Shown here one piece after another: positions 1 to 8,068 of a stretch of DNA of 63,497 bases. The DNA is taken from assembly GCA_020633125.1 (NCBI GenBank), contig JACKEH010000021.1, positions 1-63,497 on the forward strand, in the 5' to 3' direction. Numbering within the stretch: the stretch's first letter is position 1; each line of letters begins with the position of its first letter. The notes under the pieces are model-generated. The model worked only from the letters and a program-made list of their open reading frames with translations, made no database searches and was not told the origin of the DNA. The position numbers and the translations under genes are program-made. The DNA comes from Sandaracinus sp. GTDB lineage: Bacteria; Myxococcota_A; Polyangia; Polyangiales; Houyiibacteriaceae.

Positions 1-1
1 T

Positions 2-1354
2 TCACGCCGCGCGGACGCGCTCTGCCGCACCTATCCCGCTCGACAGACAATCCGGCACGCCCACGCCGTCGTACGCGTTGCCCGCGAGCTCGACCCCGAA
101 GCGTCGCGCGCGTGTTCGCGCCTCCACCACGCGCTCTCGATGACCGGGCGCATACACCGGCAGCGCGCCGTTCCGACGCCGCGCCCGCACGAGCCGCGGT
201 TTGGCGGTGATGCCGAGGAAGCGGCGCACCTCTTCGGTCGCGGTGTGCACGAGCTCCGGCGTGCTCGCGCCATCCGCGACGACGCAGCGGAGGAGCACGG
301 CGTCTTCGGGGGCGCGGCCGTTCCATTTGCGGCTCGACCACGTACACGCGACGAGCGGTCGGCCGAGCGTCGGATCGACCACGAAGCCCGTGCCGTCGAG
401 CGCATGAAGGACGTCGTGGCGCGCGTAGCCGAGCGAGACCACGGAGACGTCGGTCGAGCGGACTCCCGCGAGCTCGTCTCCGAGCGCCGAATCGAGCGGC
501 GCGAGAAGACGACGGGCCTCCCGCGCGGGGCATGCGAGCACGATCTCGCGTGCGGCCACCGGGCCCTCGGAGGTGTAGAGCGTGGCCGGCGACCCGGCCT
601 TGCCCGGTCGAATCGACTCGACGTCCACCCCGAGCCGAACGCTGGGCGCGACCGCGGTCGCGAGTCGCTCGACGAGCGCCTGCATGCCTCCTCGAAAGCT
701 CACGAGACCCGGTCCCGCGGGCGCCCGAGGCGCGAGGAGGAGCGCCATCCCGATGCTGCCGTAGCGACGTTCCAGCTCCGCGAGCTTCGGCATCGTCTCG
801 CGCACCCCGAGATCCGCGATCGACGCACCGTAGACACCACGCATCATCGGTTCGAACACACGCTCGGCGAGCTCGCGGCCGAAGCGGCGCACCACGAAAC
901 GCGCCACCGTGTCGGCCTGGACGTTTCGCCGAACGAAGGGTTCGACGAAGAGGCGCAGCTTCGCCGACCAACTCAAGAGCGGTGAGCGCAGCAGCTCGAC
1001 GATCGCACGGCGTTCGAACCGAAAGAGGCTCGTCGGAATCGGGTCGAGCCGCGGCGCCTCACGATCCCCTCGCGCGACGTAGGCGACTCGACGTGCTTCG
1101 CCGCCGGTGACGACCTCGTCTTCGAGGCCGAGCTGCTCCAGCACCTCGCGCATGCCCGGCTTGCTCGCGAGGAAACCGTCCGGCCCGTGCTCGAGCACCC
1201 ACCCGCGGTGGCCACCCACCCGCTCGGACTCGACGAGCCCGCCGAGCCGCGCCGTCCGCTCCAGCAAGACCACGTTCTGGCCCCGTTCGCGAAGGCGCCA
1301 CGCCGCGGCGAGCCCCGCGACGCCTCCGCCGACGACCACCACCGGCGCGTTCAT
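2..1354 (-). CDS. hemG: Protoporphyrinogen oxidase (HemG/HemY type, FAD-dependent)
   Basis: Oxygen-dependent protoporphyrinogen IX oxidase, the penultimate step of haem b synthesis. The protein (about 450 aa, normal for the family) opens with a Rossmann FAD motif, VVVVGGGVAGLAAAWRLRERG. It ends with the family pattern ELAGNAYDGVGVPDCLSSG before a complete stop codon at the window edge. I place the start at 1354 because this ATG overlaps the stop of the upstream radical SAM gene (ATGA), which indicates translational coupling; the in-frame ATG at 1384 lies inside the neighbour. The gene is second in a two-gene operon behind an FNR-like box, so haem supply may be tied to the nitrite/NO reductases next door. 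Confidence 0.9.
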   Translation of the reverse strand: MNAPVVVVGGGVAGLAAAWRLRERGQNVVLLERTARLGGLVESERVGGHRGWVLEHGPDGFLASKPGMREVLEQLGLEDEVVTGGEARRVAYVARGDREAPRLDPIPTSLFRFERRAIVELLRSPLLSWSAKLRLFVEPFVRRNVQADTVARFVVRRFGRELAERVFEPMMRGVYGASIADLGVRETMPKLAELERRYGSIGMALLLAPRAPAGPGLVSFRGGMQALVERLATAVAPSVRLGVDVESIRPGKAGSPATLYTSEGPVAAREIVLACPAREARRLLAPLDSALGDELAGVRSTDVSVVSLGYARHDVLHALDGTGFVVDPTLGRPLVACTWSSRKWNGRAPEDAVLLRCVVADGASTPELVHTATEEVRRFLGITAKPRLVRARRRNGALPVYAPGHRERVVEARTRARRFGVELAGNAYDGVGVPDCLSSGIGAAERVRAA

Positions 1355-2421
1355 GACGCCATCCTCCGCGGCTGATAGGGGCACGAGGGATCTTCTGCGA
1401 GCACGTCACCGGTCACGGCGAGCGCTCGAGCGCGCGAGCCGCCACAGACCTTTCGAAACTCGCAACGTCCACACTTGCCACCGAGGAGCGCGGTGTCGCG
1501 GAGCGCGCGGAAGAGGGGGCTCTCGCGGTAGGTGCGCGTCAACCCTTCGAGTCGAACGTTGCCGGCGACGACCGGGAGGAACCCGCTCGGTTGAATCTCG
1601 CCGACGTGCGAGACGAAGACCACGCCTTGGCCGTCGTTGACCCCGCGTGGTGCGCGGCCGATACCGTCGTTCAGCCCGACGATGTCGTCTCGGTCGTGCT
1701 TCTTCTGCAGGAGAACGCGGCGGAACTGGGGGGCGGCGGTGGTTTTTACGTCGTAGGGCGAGCGACGCACCAACACTTCGAGCCAGTCGAGCACACTCTC
1801 CACGGCGTCGGCGGAGAGCGGCGTCATGCCGGTGGCGCGCCCCGTTGGAACCACGAAGAAGACGCTCCACAGCTCGATGTCGATCGCGGCGAGCTGGGTC
1901 GCGAGCAGCGGGAGCTCGTCGAGGTTCTCGGGACACACGCTGGTGTTCACCTGCGTGGTCAGCCCGAGCTCCCGCGCGTCGCAGAGGATCGCGTGCGACC
2001 GGGCCCACGAGCCGACGACGCCCCGAAAGCGGTCGTGGGTCGTGGCCTTGGAGCCATCGACGCTGATCGCCAGGCGCGCGAGGCCGGCCTCTCGAAGCTC
2101 GGTCAACCACGCGCGTGTGACCAGCGGCGTCGCGCTCGGGGTCAGCGCCATACGAAGGCCGAGGCTCGCGCCGTACTCGACCAGCTTGACCAAGTCGGGG
2201 CGCTTGGCGGGGTCGCCGCCGGTCAGCACCACGAGCTTGGTTCCGAGTGCGGCCGCTTCGCGCAAGAGCGCGCGACCTTCGCCGGTGTCGAGCTCTCGTG
2301 GGTCGCGCTGCGGCACCGCGCACGCGCGGCAATGCTTGCACGCGAGGTCGCAGGCGCGGGTGGTCTCCCAGAAGAGGATGAAGGGCGACTCGTCGAAGGA
2401 CGGCATCGCGTGGGGGCGCAT
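1351..2421 (-). CDS. Radical SAM/SPASM protein, NirJ/AhbD-like
   Basis: Radical SAM enzyme of 356 aa. The cluster-binding CxxxCxxC is seen as C24-DLA-C28-KH-C31, followed by the glycine-rich LTGGDP segment. The C-terminus has a second cysteine group (KCGRCEFRKVCGG, then DPSCPYQP) typical of haem-modifying radical SAM proteins such as NirJ and AhbC/AhbD. I chose the ATG at 2421 because GAGG lies a few bases upstream; two further in-frame ATGs upstream would add up to 21 residues. The stop overlaps the hemG start. Exact substrate is uncertain: haem maturation is inferred from family resemblance and from hemG downstream. An FNR-like palindrome lies about 56 bases upstream of the start. Confidence 0.85.
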   Translation of the reverse strand: MRPHAMPSFDESPFILFWETTRACDLACKHCRACAVPQRDPRELDTGEGRALLREAAALGTKLVVLTGGDPAKRPDLVKLVEYGASLGLRMALTPSATPLVTRAWLTELREAGLARLAISVDGSKATTHDRFRGVVGSWARSHAILCDARELGLTTQVNTSVCPENLDELPLLATQLAAIDIELWSVFFVVPTGRATGMTPLSADAVESVLDWLEVLVRRSPYDVKTTAAPQFRRVLLQKKHDRDDIVGLNDGIGRAPRGVNDGQGVVFVSHVGEIQPSGFLPVVAGNVRLEGLTRTYRESPLFRALRDTALLGGKCGRCEFRKVCGGSRARALAVTGDVLAEDPSCPYQPRRMAS

Positions 2422-2471
2422 GGAACCTCGCTTTCGAGGACCAGCGTGCGGTCGGTCCGCGCCGCGCGGCA

Positions 2472-2483
2472 TGACATCGATCA
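2472..2483. promoter_or_regulatory. FNR/DNR-like palindrome before radical SAM-hemG
   Basis: TGACATCGATCA; on the gene strand it reads TTGATCGATGTCAT with flanking bases, close to the FNR consensus TTGAT-N4-ATCAA. Its centre is about 56 bases upstream of the radical SAM start codon. It differs by one base from the site before norC. Binding is inferred. Confidence 0.6.
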
Positions 2484-2509
2484 AGTGAGTGGCGTCGGCG
2501 CGACTTCTC

Positions 2510-3058
2510 TCACGCCGGGCGTGGTGGCCCGGCGCTTACCCCCTTCTGACGGGCGCTCCTCATCGCCCGGGCGATGGTGACGCGGGTAGGCTCTGGGAGC
2601 GCGTCGATGAGCGGAAAGAGGACCGCTTCCTCCCGGAAGAGGTGCACCTCCGTCGAGCGGGCGAAGCGCTTCAGCACGTGTTGATGGCCCCGGGACGCGA
2701 GGCCCGGCTCGTGACACCAGCGCGCCCAATCCGAGAGCAGGAGCAAGCGGAGCTCGTCCGTTCGCGCATGCTCGTCGTGAAGCTCGAAGAGCAATGGACC
2801 CTTCTCGACTCCGAAGTGCTCGAGCAGCTCGGGGCCGATGCGCTCGTCCTCGTCTTCCACGTGAAGAGGAAAGGCGATCGCGAAGTAGTCGTGCACGGCG
2901 CGCGCGGAGGCCCGATGGCGTTCGTCCCACTCCTTCGCTTTCGCGAGCAGGCGCGCCTCGGCCAAGCTCGCGCGAATCTTCGTGTGGCAGGCGTGCAGCA
3001 GGCCGGTGACGTCACCCGGCCCGAGCTCGTCGGACGGTCCGCGGGAAACCCGAATCAC
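2510..3058 (-). CDS. Hemerythrin HHE domain protein
   Basis: Small (182 aa) cytosolic all-helical protein with spaced His and Glu residues typical of di-iron HHE hemerythrin-like domains: HACHTKIR near residue 23, HDYFAIAFPLHVEDE, LHDEHARTDE, GHQHVLKRF and STEVHLFREE. I start it at GTG 3058, whose GTGA overlaps the stop of the SCO1 gene; the N-terminal residues of longer readings are Arg-rich and non-native. As last gene of nirK-nirV-SCO-hemerythrin it is probably an NO/O2-responsive or Fe-S-protecting protein. It is unrelated in sequence to the ric gene of this window, which has a DUF542 domain. Function is inferred from family and operon. Confidence 0.8.
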   Translation of the reverse strand: MIRVSRGPSDELGPGDVTGLLHACHTKIRASLAEARLLAKAKEWDERHRASARAVHDYFAIAFPLHVEDEDERIGPELLEHFGVEKGPLLFELHDEHARTDELRLLLLSDWARWCHEPGLASRGHQHVLKRFARSTEVHLFREEAVLFPLIDALPEPTRVTIARAMRSARQKGVSAGPPRPA

Positions 3059-3786
3059 GGCGTCGCTCCCGCGAGGGCACGGGCTTGCGCGATCAACCCG
3101 TCGAGCGGTCGTCCGAGGCCTTCGTGACGTGCGACGAGGCGACCTTCGCCGTCGAGGAGCACGAGGAGCGCGCTGTGGGCGTATTCGCCGTCCGAGAGCT
3201 TCCGGTATTGCACGCCGATCGCCATCGCGAGGTTCCGAGTCGTCTCCTCGTCGCCGCGGAGCAGCTTCCACCGCGCCGGGTCCATGCCGCGTTCTTCACG
3301 GAGCGCGCGAAGGCGCTCCGGCGTGTCGCGCTCGGGGTCGAAGGTCGCGACCGCGAGTCGCAGGCGATCGCTCGACACGCCCTCGTCGATGCGGGCGAGG
3401 TCGCTGAGGATCAGCGGACAGACGGTGGTGCAGCTCCCGTAGAACATCGCGACCAAGGTCGGGTGTCCGTGAAAGTCGCGGAAGGTGGTCGGGTGGCCGT
3501 CCGCGTCGTGAAAGACGTCGGGCAGGTCGTGAAGGCTCGCGCTCGGGTCGGGGGCTTCGAGCGCGGGGAGGGGCTCGTGGTGCGCGTGCTCGGCGGGGTT
3601 GTGCTGGGCGTGCTCGGCGTGCTCGGCGGCGGCGTGCTCGGCGTGCTCGGTGGCGGCGTGCTCGGCGTGCTCGGTGGCGGCGTGCTCGGCGTGCTCGGCG
3701 GACGTGTGCTCCCGCGTTTCGTTCGTGTCGCCGCAGCTCGCAAGCGCGAGCACCAGCGCAACCTTCCAGGCTCCCTTCGAGCGCAT
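3055..3786 (-). CDS. SCO1/SenC copper chaperone lipoprotein with His-rich repeat
   Basis: SCO-family thioredoxin-like copper chaperone, 243 aa. A signal peptide ends in the lipobox LASC (C18). Residues about 30-70 are a low-complexity string of EHAEHAAT units rich in His, a likely metal-collecting arm. The SCO fold carries the CxxxC copper site (C119, C123) and the later His in GEYAHSALLVLLD. A strong GAGGAGG lies just before the chosen ATG at 3786. The stop overlaps the hemerythrin start. In this operon the natural client is the copper nitrite reductase NirK rather than cytochrome oxidase; that is inference from position. The tandem repeat could vary in copy number between strains. Confidence 0.88.
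   Translation of the reverse strand: MRSKGAWKVALVLALASCGDTNETREHTSAEHAEHAATEHAEHAATEHAEHAAAEHAEHAQHNPAEHAHHEPLPALEAPDPSASLHDLPDVFHDADGHPTTFRDFHGHPTLVAMFYGSCTTVCPLILSDLARIDEGVSSDRLRLAVATFDPERDTPERLRALREERGMDPARWKLLRGDEETTRNLAMAIGVQYRKLSDGEYAHSALLVLLDGEGRLVARHEGLGRPLDGLIAQARALAGATP
3608..3703. repeat. In-frame 24-bp tandem repeat encoding His-rich arm
   Basis: Roughly four copies of a 24-bp unit (minus strand, encoding about EHAEHAAT) inside the SCO gene. The copies are nearly identical at DNA level, so slippage is plausible. Boundaries are approximate. Confidence 0.75.
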
Positions 3787-3803
3787 GACATCCTCCTCGC
3801 GCG

Positions 3804-4589
3804 TCATCGCGCGCAACGAAATCCGAGGTTTGGAACCGTGTATTGGGCGCGGAGACTCGACCGATACGCGTAACGCATGAACGCGGCGTAGTCGGCGACG
3901 TCCTGCGCCTGCACGCTGGCGCCTCCGCAGAAGCGCTCGTTGCGGGCGTCGTCGCGTTGCCGATCGTCGCCGGTGATCATCGCGGCGTTGAAGTCGAGGA
4001 TCCACTCCCAGACCAACCCATGCATGTCGCGAACACCGTGGCGGTTGGCGGGTTGCGTGCCGACGTCGCTCAGCTCGCCGCGAGGCCGCGAATACCAGCG
4101 CAAGATGCGCTGCACGAAGACCGGGTCTCGGCTCGCGTCGCGTTGGGTCTCGTCCGCCTTTGCGACCATCTCCCATTCGTTCTCGGTCGCCAGACGCCGA
4201 CCTATCGCGTCGCAATAGGCGCGCGCCGCGAACCACGAGACGTGGGTGACCGGTCGTCGTGGTCCGGCGTCTCCGAGCTCGGTCGGGCTCGCCCAATGCG
4301 CGAGGTAGCTCTCGTCCGCGAAGATGCGCGGCACGCGATCCCGCTGCCATCGCTCGTGACCTCGCACGAACCGGAGGAACTGCTCGTTCGTGACGGGCAC
4401 GACCTCGAGCTCGAAGCTCTCCACTCGCACGGCCGGGCTCGCGTCGCGTCGCCCGTAGAACGGGAAGTGCACGCTACCTTCGATGCGCACGAGCCGAGTC
4501 GGCCAGTCCTGCGCGGCACCCGAGAGGGCGACGAGCAGGACCGAGCCGATCACCGCGGCGAGCGCCGGCCTGCGAGATGGAGAGGTCAC
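3804..4589 (-). CDS. nirV: NirV-like protein (FGE-sulfatase fold, no catalytic Cys)
   Basis: A 261-aa exported protein of the formylglycine-generating-enzyme (SUMF1) fold. It has an N-terminal signal sequence ending near SGAAQ, then VRIEGSVHFPFYGRR, VTNEQFLRFV, PVTHVSWFAARAYCDAIGRRLATENEWE and the C-terminal NLGFRCAR. The two active-site cysteines expected between the GG and NLGFR motifs of true formylglycine-generating enzymes are not present (that stretch has Val, Tyr, Phe and Met instead), so sulfatase activation is unlikely. NirV is the known FGE-like partner gene of nirK in other denitrifiers, and here it follows nirK with a GTGA overlap (GTG start 4589). Role in NirK maturation is inferred. 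Confidence 0.78.
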   Translation of the reverse strand: MTSPSRRPALAAVIGSVLLVALSGAAQDWPTRLVRIEGSVHFPFYGRRDASPAVRVESFELEVVPVTNEQFLRFVRGHERWQRDRVPRIFADESYLAHWASPTELGDAGPRRPVTHVSWFAARAYCDAIGRRLATENEWEMVAKADETQRDASRDPVFVQRILRWYSRPRGELSDVGTQPANRHGVRDMHGLVWEWILDFNAAMITGDDRQRDDARNERFCGGASVQAQDVADYAAFMRYAYRSSLRAQYTVPNLGFRCAR

Positions 4590-6091
4590 GGGTGGGCTCC
4601 GGGATCCGGCCGCGGCAGCCCGCGACGTGCGGCCGCGACGACCTCGTTGGCCACGGGAGCGCCGCGGTTGTTGAGGTTGCCACGAACGTACGTGAGCACG
4701 TCGGCGATCTCGTGGTCCGTGAGGTTCGCGAAGGCCGGCATGACGCCGTTGTAGGCGTTGCCGTTGACGGTGATGGGGCCCGACAAGCCGTTGAGCACCA
4801 GCTGTGCGAGCTCGGCGTCGTCGCGTTGCAGGTAGTCGCTTCCGGCCAGCGGCGGGAAGACGCCGGCGAGGCCTTCGCCGCCGCGTTGGTGGCATGCCGC
4901 GCAGACACCGCGGTAGGTCGCTTCGCCACGCGTCATGCGAACGGCGAGCGGCTCTTGGCCCTCGGGCGCCGCTTCGAGCGCTGCGACGACCTCGGGGGCT
5001 TGGTCGCCGAGGTAGACCTCGTCGACCTCTTGGCCCGAGTACACGACCGGCGCGTCGTCGCCTTCCACGCGCAGCATTCCGAGCGCGCCCTTGTTGAAGG
5101 CGCGAAGCAACGAGTGGTCGACGAGGATGTAGGTGCCGGGGACCTGCGTCTGGAAGTCGACGACCGAAGCGCCGCCGGCGGGGACCATGGTCGTCTGCAC
5201 GTCGCGCGTCTGCCGCGACCCGCCCTCGAGCCACACGCGGTCGAAGATCTCGCCGATGACGTGGAAAGAGCTGACGAGGTTCGGACCGCCGTTGCCGAAG
5301 AAGATGCGGACGTTCTCACCGACGTTCGCGGTCAGCGCACGCTCGCCGACGAGCGCGCCGTCGCGACCGTTGAAGATGACGTACGACGGGTTCTCGTCGA
5401 TCGCGCGCTGCATGTCGAAGGGCTGCAAGCCGGCCGCGCGGTAGTTGCCCGTCGTGTAGAAGTCGCCTTGCATCACGTAGTACTCGTGGTCGACCTCGGG
5501 CCAGCCTTCCTCGGGCTCCACGACGATGAGGCCGTACATGCCGTTGGCGACGTGCATGCCGACCGGCGCGGTCGCGCAGTGGTAGACGTAGACGCCCGCG
5601 TTCAGCGCTTGAAACGAGAACTGCGTCTGGTGGCCCGGCGCGGTGAAGGTGCTCGCCGCGCCGCCGCCCGGGCCGGTGACCGCGTGCAAGTCGATGTTGT
5701 GCGGCATCGTGTTGTCCGGGTGGTTCATCAAGCGCAGCTCGACGTAGTCGCCCCTCCGCACGCGAATCATCGGTCCGGGGACGGTGCCGCCGAAGGTCCA
5801 GAAATTGAACTCGGCGCCGTCCGCGATCTCGCGGGTCTCTTCCTTCACCTCGAGCGCGACCGTCACCTTGGCGGGGCTGGTTCGCCCGGTGGGAGGTGCC
5901 GCGAGAGGCGGAACACCGAGCTGGGCTTCGACGACGGGAAGGGTGTCGGGGTCCACAGGTTCGACCGGCGTCGGCAGCGCGTCGGGATCGACGGCGGGGG
6001 TCTCGGGCACCGGGTTCTCGGCGTCGGAAGAGCCGGAGCACGCTGCTGCGCCCAGCAACGGCAGCAGCATCATCAAGGTCAGTTGTCGCAT
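4586..6091 (-). CDS. nirK: Copper nitrite reductase fused to cytochrome c (AniA-like NirK)
   Basis: Reduces nitrite to NO in the periplasm, anchored as a lipoprotein (lipobox LGAAAC, C18). Two cupredoxin domains (about 65-355) carry all ligands: type 1 copper H131, C172, H180, M185; type 2 copper H136, H171, H326; catalytic D134 and H277. The segment from H171 to M185 reads HCATAPVGMHVANGM, as in class II (AniA-type) enzymes. A C-terminal c-type cytochrome domain has CAACH at 397-401 and a likely axial Met at 451, giving a built-in electron donor as in other NirK-cytochrome c fusions. At 501 aa it is intact. An FNR-like box is centred 52 bases upstream of the start; nirV starts within its stop codon. 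Confidence 0.96.
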   Translation of the reverse strand: MRQLTLMMLLPLLGAAACSGSSDAENPVPETPAVDPDALPTPVEPVDPDTLPVVEAQLGVPPLAAPPTGRTSPAKVTVALEVKEETREIADGAEFNFWTFGGTVPGPMIRVRRGDYVELRLMNHPDNTMPHNIDLHAVTGPGGGAASTFTAPGHQTQFSFQALNAGVYVYHCATAPVGMHVANGMYGLIVVEPEEGWPEVDHEYYVMQGDFYTTGNYRAAGLQPFDMQRAIDENPSYVIFNGRDGALVGERALTANVGENVRIFFGNGGPNLVSSFHVIGEIFDRVWLEGGSRQTRDVQTTMVPAGGASVVDFQTQVPGTYILVDHSLLRAFNKGALGMLRVEGDDAPVVYSGQEVDEVYLGDQAPEVVAALEAAPEGQEPLAVRMTRGEATYRGVCAACHQRGGEGLAGVFPPLAGSDYLQRDDAELAQLVLNGLSGPITVNGNAYNGVMPAFANLTDHEIADVLTYVRGNLNNRGAPVANEVVAAARRGLPRPDPGAHP

Positions 6092-6137
6092 CGCAACCTC
6101 CTCGGAAGACGGTGGGGTGCGGCGCGACGTCGCACCA

Positions 6138-6149
6138 TGACGTGGGTCA
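6138..6149. promoter_or_regulatory. FNR/DNR-like palindrome before nirK
   Basis: ATGACGTGGGTCAT at 6137-6150 is a perfect dyad apart from its central four bases (TGAC-N4-GTCA). It is centred 52 bases upstream of the nirK start codon, the same distance as the site before ric. Confidence 0.6.
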
Positions 6150-6166
6150 TGTGACCGGCAGATGGG

Positions 6167-8050
6167 TCAGGCCCGCATGCTCGCCAACACCTCACCCATC
6201 GCGAGCGGCAGGGTGCGCGGATGTCGCAGCAGGTGGTAGCGACCGTTGCCGATCATGCGCGGCAGGTGGAAGCGCGCGTCGTGGTCGATCGCGAACGCGT
6301 GGATGTGAATCCCACGCCGCTCCGCTTCGAGCACCGCGTGCCGCACGTCGGCGACGCCGTGACGTCCCTCGTAGCGGTCGTAGTCGTTCGGCTTTCCGTC
6401 CGTGAGCACGAGCAGCAACCGACGCCGCGCTTCGGTACGCGAGAGCAGCTCCGTCGCATGCCTCAGCGCCGGACCGATGCGGGTGTAGCCACGGGGCTCG
6501 AGGCTCGCGAGCCGATGCCGCGCCGTCTCCCAAGGCTCCACGAAGGATTTGACGACCTCGAAGCGGCAATCGAGCCGAGTGTGGCTGTGAAAGGCCGCCA
6601 CCCCGAGCTCGACGTCGACCGACGCGAGCGCTTCGCCGAGCGTGACGGCCGCGTCGATCTCGAGGTCGAGCACGCGCACGTCGTCGACCCAACCGTCGGT
6701 CGAGAGGCTCGCGTCGAGCAACACCATCGCGGCGAGCGAAGGGGCGGCGCGCCGACGCCGGCGGTGCAGACGATCCGGCGGTGTGGTGCGGGCGGCGAGG
6801 CAGGCGTGCCGATCGACCACTGCGTCCTCGTCGATCTCCGAGCCGTCGAGCTGGCGCGCCTTCCAGCGCCTCGACGCTTCCAAACGCTCGAGCTCGGCGC
6901 GCACCGCTTGGTGCTCGCGCAGGAGCGCCTTCGCGCGAGCGGCGATCTCGCGCTCGGCCTCCACGCGTGGCTTCCGGCGTGCAACTCGCGTCGCCTTCAC
7001 GCGGCACCAGGCTTCGCGAAACGCGCCGCGCTTGGCGTCCCACTCGGGGTAAGGCGTGCCCTCGGTCTCTGCCCCTTCGGCGACGTCGCCTGCGCCGCCT
7101 TCGAGCATGACGTCCACGCGGAGGAGCGAGCGCGTGCGCTCCATGCTTCGCACCACCTGCCGCAGATCGAGCTCGTCGAGCGCGTCGATCTGGTCGGCCA
7201 TCTGGTCCTCGCCGTCCTGGTTTTTCACCCCGCCTCGGTACTCCTCGGCGGTGTGCACCTTCTCGAAGGAGTGCACGAGCGGGTTGTCCTCGAGAGGGTC
7301 GTCGGGCAGCTCGACCCGCTCGAGGTGCTCGACGGCGCGGCCCTTTCGTTCCGTGCCGGTGGGCAACGCGTCCTCGTCCTCGCGCCCGCGCGGGGCGTGG
7401 GTCTTCGTGCCTCCGTCGTCTCCGAGCGCGCCGAAGATCGGACAGGCCTCCAGCGCGCCCACGTCGACGCGCGCCAACAGCGAGGTCCACGAGAGCTCCT
7501 CGTGCGCGGCGAGCCCCGAGTCCGGCGTCGACGCCTCGGCGAGACCAAAGCTCGCCCCGAGCCAGGCTTCGTACGCGGCTTGTGCGGCGTTGCGTGGTCC
7601 CGACCTCTGCAACCAGCGTCGCGTCAGCGAGACACACGCCTCGGCCGCCGACGGGAGCTCGTCCCGCAACCTCGCGACCACGTCGCGGGCCACGTAGGCG
7701 GCGGCCCAAACTCGCGTGTGCTCCGAGGCCTGCGGTGGCAACGCCAACGAGCCACCGGCGTGCGTCACCCACGCGACCCACGCGACGTAGGCCAGCGCGT
7801 TTTCTTCCGGCGAGCCCCCGAGGTCGACGTGCGCGGGCAGGAAGAGCACGTCGCCTCGCCACGTGCCGGGACCCTCGGCCTCTCGAATCTCCATCGGACG
7901 TTCGGCGAGCGCGCTCGCGATCCAACGAAGGCGATCACGCAGATCCGAGAGCGACGCCCGACGCTCGAGCGCCGAGGGGTCGACCGGCTTGGCACGCAGC
8001 TTCCGCGCCGCGCCGTAGAGCCATCCGAAGAGTGCTTCGTCCCAGCTCAC
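6167..8050 (-). CDS. norD: Nitric oxide reductase activation protein NorD (VWA domain)
   Basis: A 627-aa cytosolic protein. The N-terminal half is helical and acidic (RKLRAKPVDPSALERRASLSDLRDRL onward). The C-terminal third is a von Willebrand A domain with the MIDAS motif DASLS (in MVLLDASLSTDGW) and the later VLTDGKPNDYD. NorD works with the MoxR AAA ATPase NorQ to insert or activate the metal centre of NorB. It is the last gene of norCBQD, 18 bases after norQ. The stop lies just before the FNR-like box of nirK, so nirK has its own promoter rather than relying on read-through alone. Confidence 0.92.
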   Translation of the reverse strand: MSWDEALFGWLYGAARKLRAKPVDPSALERRASLSDLRDRLRWIASALAERPMEIREAEGPGTWRGDVLFLPAHVDLGGSPEENALAYVAWVAWVTHAGGSLALPPQASEHTRVWAAAYVARDVVARLRDELPSAAEACVSLTRRWLQRSGPRNAAQAAYEAWLGASFGLAEASTPDSGLAAHEELSWTSLLARVDVGALEACPIFGALGDDGGTKTHAPRGREDEDALPTGTERKGRAVEHLERVELPDDPLEDNPLVHSFEKVHTAEEYRGGVKNQDGEDQMADQIDALDELDLRQVVRSMERTRSLLRVDVMLEGGAGDVAEGAETEGTPYPEWDAKRGAFREAWCRVKATRVARRKPRVEAEREIAARAKALLREHQAVRAELERLEASRRWKARQLDGSEIDEDAVVDRHACLAARTTPPDRLHRRRRRAAPSLAAMVLLDASLSTDGWVDDVRVLDLEIDAAVTLGEALASVDVELGVAAFHSHTRLDCRFEVVKSFVEPWETARHRLASLEPRGYTRIGPALRHATELLSRTEARRRLLLVLTDGKPNDYDRYEGRHGVADVRHAVLEAERRGIHIHAFAIDHDARFHLPRMIGNGRYHLLRHPRTLPLAMGEVLASMRA

Positions 8051-8068
8051 TTCGACCCTCCGCGCCGT

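Noticed and set aside
140..985. Long plus-strand open frame opposite hemG
   Set aside because: Arg/His/Glu-rich composition typical of antisense frames in GC-rich DNA; hemG on the other strand is intact with clear motifs.
3804..4589. True formylglycine-generating enzyme
   Set aside because: Catalytic cysteine pair is missing although the fold motifs are present; NirV-like is the better call.
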